Part shown: one piece after another, positions 62,324 through 64,000 of the stretch
How the letters are laid out: the number at the start of each line of letters is the position of its first letter
Position numbering within the stretch: the stretch's first letter is position 1
Source of the DNA: CAISIP01 sp031396205
GTDB lineage: Bacteria; Pseudomonadota; Gammaproteobacteria; Burkholderiales; Burkholderiaceae_C
Assembly (NCBI GenBank): GCA_031396205.1
Contig: JANNKH010000086.1
Location: 1 to 64,000, forward strand
Direction: 5' to 3'
DNA length: 64,000 nucleotides
Program-made: the position numbers and the translations under genes
Notes under the pieces: generated by a model
Seen by the model: the letters and a program-made list of their open reading frames with translations, nothing else
Told to the model about the DNA's origin: nothing
The model's database searches: none

Positions 62324-63073
62324 CTACATATACATGCCGCCGTTCACGTGCAGCTCCTGCCCGGTCACATAGGCTGCCTCGGGCGAGGTCAGATAGACGA
62401 CCGCATGGGCAATTTCTTCTGGCCGTCCAAGCCGCCCTAGCGGGATCTGGTCCAGCAATGCCTTGTGCTGTTCGGCTGCCAACGCGGCCGTCATGTCGGT
62501 GGCGATAAAGCCTGGCGCAATGCAGTTTACCGTGATGCAGCGCGACCCGAGTTCCCGCGCCAGCGCCCGCGTCATGCCGGCCACGCCAGCTTTGGCGGCG
62601 GCGTAGCTGCTCTGCCCGGCATTGCCCGAGGCGCCGACGACGGACGTGATGTTGACGATTCGCCCATAACGTTGCTTCATCATGGTGCGCATCACGGCGC
62701 GGCTCATCTGAAACACCGCCTTCAGATTGGTATTGAGCACCGCATCCCAATCCTCATCCTTCAGGCGCACCGCCAGCATGTCGCGCGTGATACCGGCGTT
62801 GTTGACCAGCACATGCAGGCCCCCATGGTGCTCGACAAGTCGTGCGATCAGTGCCTCGGCTCCTGCGGTGTCATTGACATCGAGCATTTCGCCGGAACAA
62901 GCGGCAAAACCCGACAGGGCCTCGCCAACGGCTGAGGCACCCGCTGGCGTGGTCGCCGTGCCGACTACCGCAAAGCCGCTCTGCGCCAAGGCCAGGGCTA
63001 TCGCCCGCCCGATTCCGCGCGACGCTCCGGTCACCAGGGCCACTTGGGGCGTCGTCGTCGTGGTGCCAGTCAT
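62324..63073 (-). CDS. fabG: 3-oxoacyl-[ACP] reductase
   Basis: A 249-residue NADPH-dependent SDR that reduces 3-oxoacyl-ACP. The nucleotide motif is VTGASRGIGRAIA near residues 14-26, NNAGITRD near 90-97, the catalytic Ser lies in VNITSVVGASG near 139, and Tyr/Lys in SSYAAAKAGV near 154-163. The start overlaps the fabD stop (ATGA). It lies in fabD-fabG-acpP-fabF. Confidence 0.97.
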   Translation of the reverse strand: MTGTTTTTPQVALVTGASRGIGRAIALALAQSGFAVVGTATTPAGASAVGEALSGFAACSGEMLDVNDTAGAEALIARLVEHHGGLHVLVNNAGITRDMLAVRLKDEDWDAVLNTNLKAVFQMSRAVMRTMMKQRYGRIVNITSVVGASGNAGQSSYAAAKAGVAGMTRALARELGSRCITVNCIAPGFIATDMTAALAAEQHKALLDQIPLGRLGRPEEIAHAVVYLTSPEAAYVTGQELHVNGGMYM

Positions 63074-64000
63074 GCTGTAGCTCCTTCCAACGTCTGCTGT
63101 ACGTGCTGCGCCGAATCCGGATCAAACATCGGCAGACCGCTCAAACCCGAATCGATACGGGCAACCATGCCCGCCAATACCTTGCCAGGACCACATTCGA
63201 CAATATCGCGCAATCCGCGGGCCTTGAACGCCAAAACGCATTCGACCCAGCGAACGGCGCCAAAGGCCTGCCGGTACAAGGCATCGCGTATCCGGTCGGC
63301 ATCCACCTCCACGGCGACATCCACGTTGTTGATAAGTGCAATGCGCGGCGTCTGCAATGCCATACCTTGCAGCGCCGCGCGCAGCTTTTCGGCCGCCGGT
63401 CGCATCAGGCTGCAATGAAACGGCGCGGACACCGGCAACAGCATGGCACGGCGCGCGCCTTGGGCCTTGAGCACTGCACAGGCGCGTTCCACAGCCAGCT
63501 TGCTGCCGGAGATCACCGTCTGGCCAGGGTCGTTGAAATTGGCCACTTCGACCACCTCGCCGGCAGCGGAGCCAAAGCCGGCCTGCACCTGCACACAACA
63601 GGCTACCACCTGGTCCGACGCCAGACCCAGAATCGCGGCCATCAAGCCCTGGCCAATCGGCACCGCTTCCTGCATCGCCTGGGCACGCAGGCGCACCAAT
63701 GGCGCAGCCTGCGCCAGTGTGATGACACCAGCAGCGACCAATGCCGCATATTCGCCCAGGGAGTGCCCTCCAACTGCCGCTGGAGCAGTGCCGGTCCGCG
63801 CCATCCATGCGCGGTAGGCGGCGACTCCGGCGACCAGCATCACGGGTTGCGTATTCGTGGTCAACGCCAACGCCTCTTTGGGACCCTCGCGAATCAGCTT
63901 TCCGATGTCCTGCCCAAGCGCATCCGAGGCCTCCTGCACTGTCTGCACGACAGCGGGGTCGTCGCCCCACCCGTCAAGCATGCCGATCGCTTGCGAGCCC
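63070..64000 (-). CDS. fabD: Malonyl-CoA:ACP transacylase (N-terminus outside the window)
   Basis: The frame runs to the end of the window, so the first residues are missing. The first visible codons read GSQAIGMLDGW, part of the conserved GQGSQ motif near the N-terminus. The catalytic serine is in GGHSLGEYAALVAAG, and PVSAPFHCSLM near the middle contains the histidine. It loads malonyl groups onto AcpP. Its end overlaps fabG. Confidence 0.96.
   Translation of the reverse strand, partial: GSQAIGMLDGWGDDPAVVQTVQEASDALGQDIGKLIREGPKEALALTTNTQPVMLVAGVAAYRAWMARTGTAPAAVGGHSLGEYAALVAAGVITLAQAAPLVRLRAQAMQEAVPIGQGLMAAILGLASDQVVACCVQVQAGFGSAAGEVVEVANFNDPGQTVISGSKLAVERACAVLKAQGARRAMLLPVSAPFHCSLMRPAAEKLRAALQGMALQTPRIALINNVDVAVEVDADRIRDALYRQAFGAVRWVECVLAFKARGLRDIVECGPGKVLAGMVARIDSGLSGLPMFDPDSAQHVQQTLEGATA

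Noticed and set aside
1..64000. CRISPR arrays, insertion sequences, tRNA or rRNA genes
   Set aside because: No regularly spaced repeats, transposase-like proteins, cloverleaf-compatible segments or rRNA signatures were recognised on reading both strands.

Overview
The window is a GC-rich betaproteobacterial chromosome segment, most likely order Burkholderiales and close to Comamonadaceae. This rests on conserved gene order (asd-fimV-truA-trpF-trpB-trpA-accD; fabD-fabG-acpP-fabF-x-rpoE-rseA-rseB-mucD-lepA-lepB-DUF4845-rnc-era-recO-pdxJ-acpS), on protein flavour, and on a GC-rich intergenic element after orn of a type I associate with Comamonadaceae. The species cannot be named from the sequence. 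I found no tRNA, rRNA, CRISPR array or insertion sequence.

Layout. (1) 1-5944: accessory DNA. Three plus-strand genes resemble the distal part of an extracellular contractile injection system (eCIS, phage-tail-like) locus: a tail/baseplate-associated protein, a large DUF6519-type beta-helix protein and a small LysM-like protein. A cluster of DnaA-box-like repeats lies upstream. (2) 5945-9081: a patchy border with a short-chain dehydrogenase remnant, an enoyl-CoA hydratase, a Tat-exported Acg-type flavoprotein and a possible mini-lipoprotein. (3) 9082-18352: RNA metabolism and ribosome genes (DEAD-box helicase, orn, rsgA, the rpsP-rimM-trmD-rplS operon) with an M48 protease, phhB, a CobD/CbiB-like membrane protein and a CoA-pyrophosphatase-type Nudix gene. 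(4) 18617-30542: after a TM2 protein, a TCA-cycle supercluster. acnB, a periplasmic protein, an HpcH-type lyase and mdh run leftward; a GntR/HutC regulator and sdhCDAB-sdhE-gltA run rightward. A 12-bp palindrome sits between mdh and gntR. (5) 30634-43172: leucine synthesis (leuC-leuD-x-leuB), asd, fimV, truA, late tryptophan synthesis (trpF-trpB-trpA) and accD. (6) 43197-47695: yggT, lysS and a large subtilase with a membrane-anchor tail. (7) 47736-64000, all leftward: fatty acid synthesis (fabD, cut by the window end, fabG, acpP, fabF), the sigma-E envelope stress module (rpoE-rseA-rseB-mucD), then lepA-lepB-DUF4845-rnc-era-recO-pdxJ-acpS-nagZ.

How the parts work together. Most of the window is core metabolism and translation in tightly packed operons with frequent ATGA overlaps. 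The less ordinary signals are the eCIS-like module at the left edge, the TCA supercluster around one GntR gene, a roughly 510-bp non-coding stretch before lepA that ends in a strong terminator only about 45 nt from the lepA start, and a small membrane protein translationally coupled to the sigma-E gene.

All calls come from reading the sequence and recalled family knowledge. No database search was run. Starts are named where a Shine-Dalgarno sequence, a conserved N-terminus or an overlap decides them.
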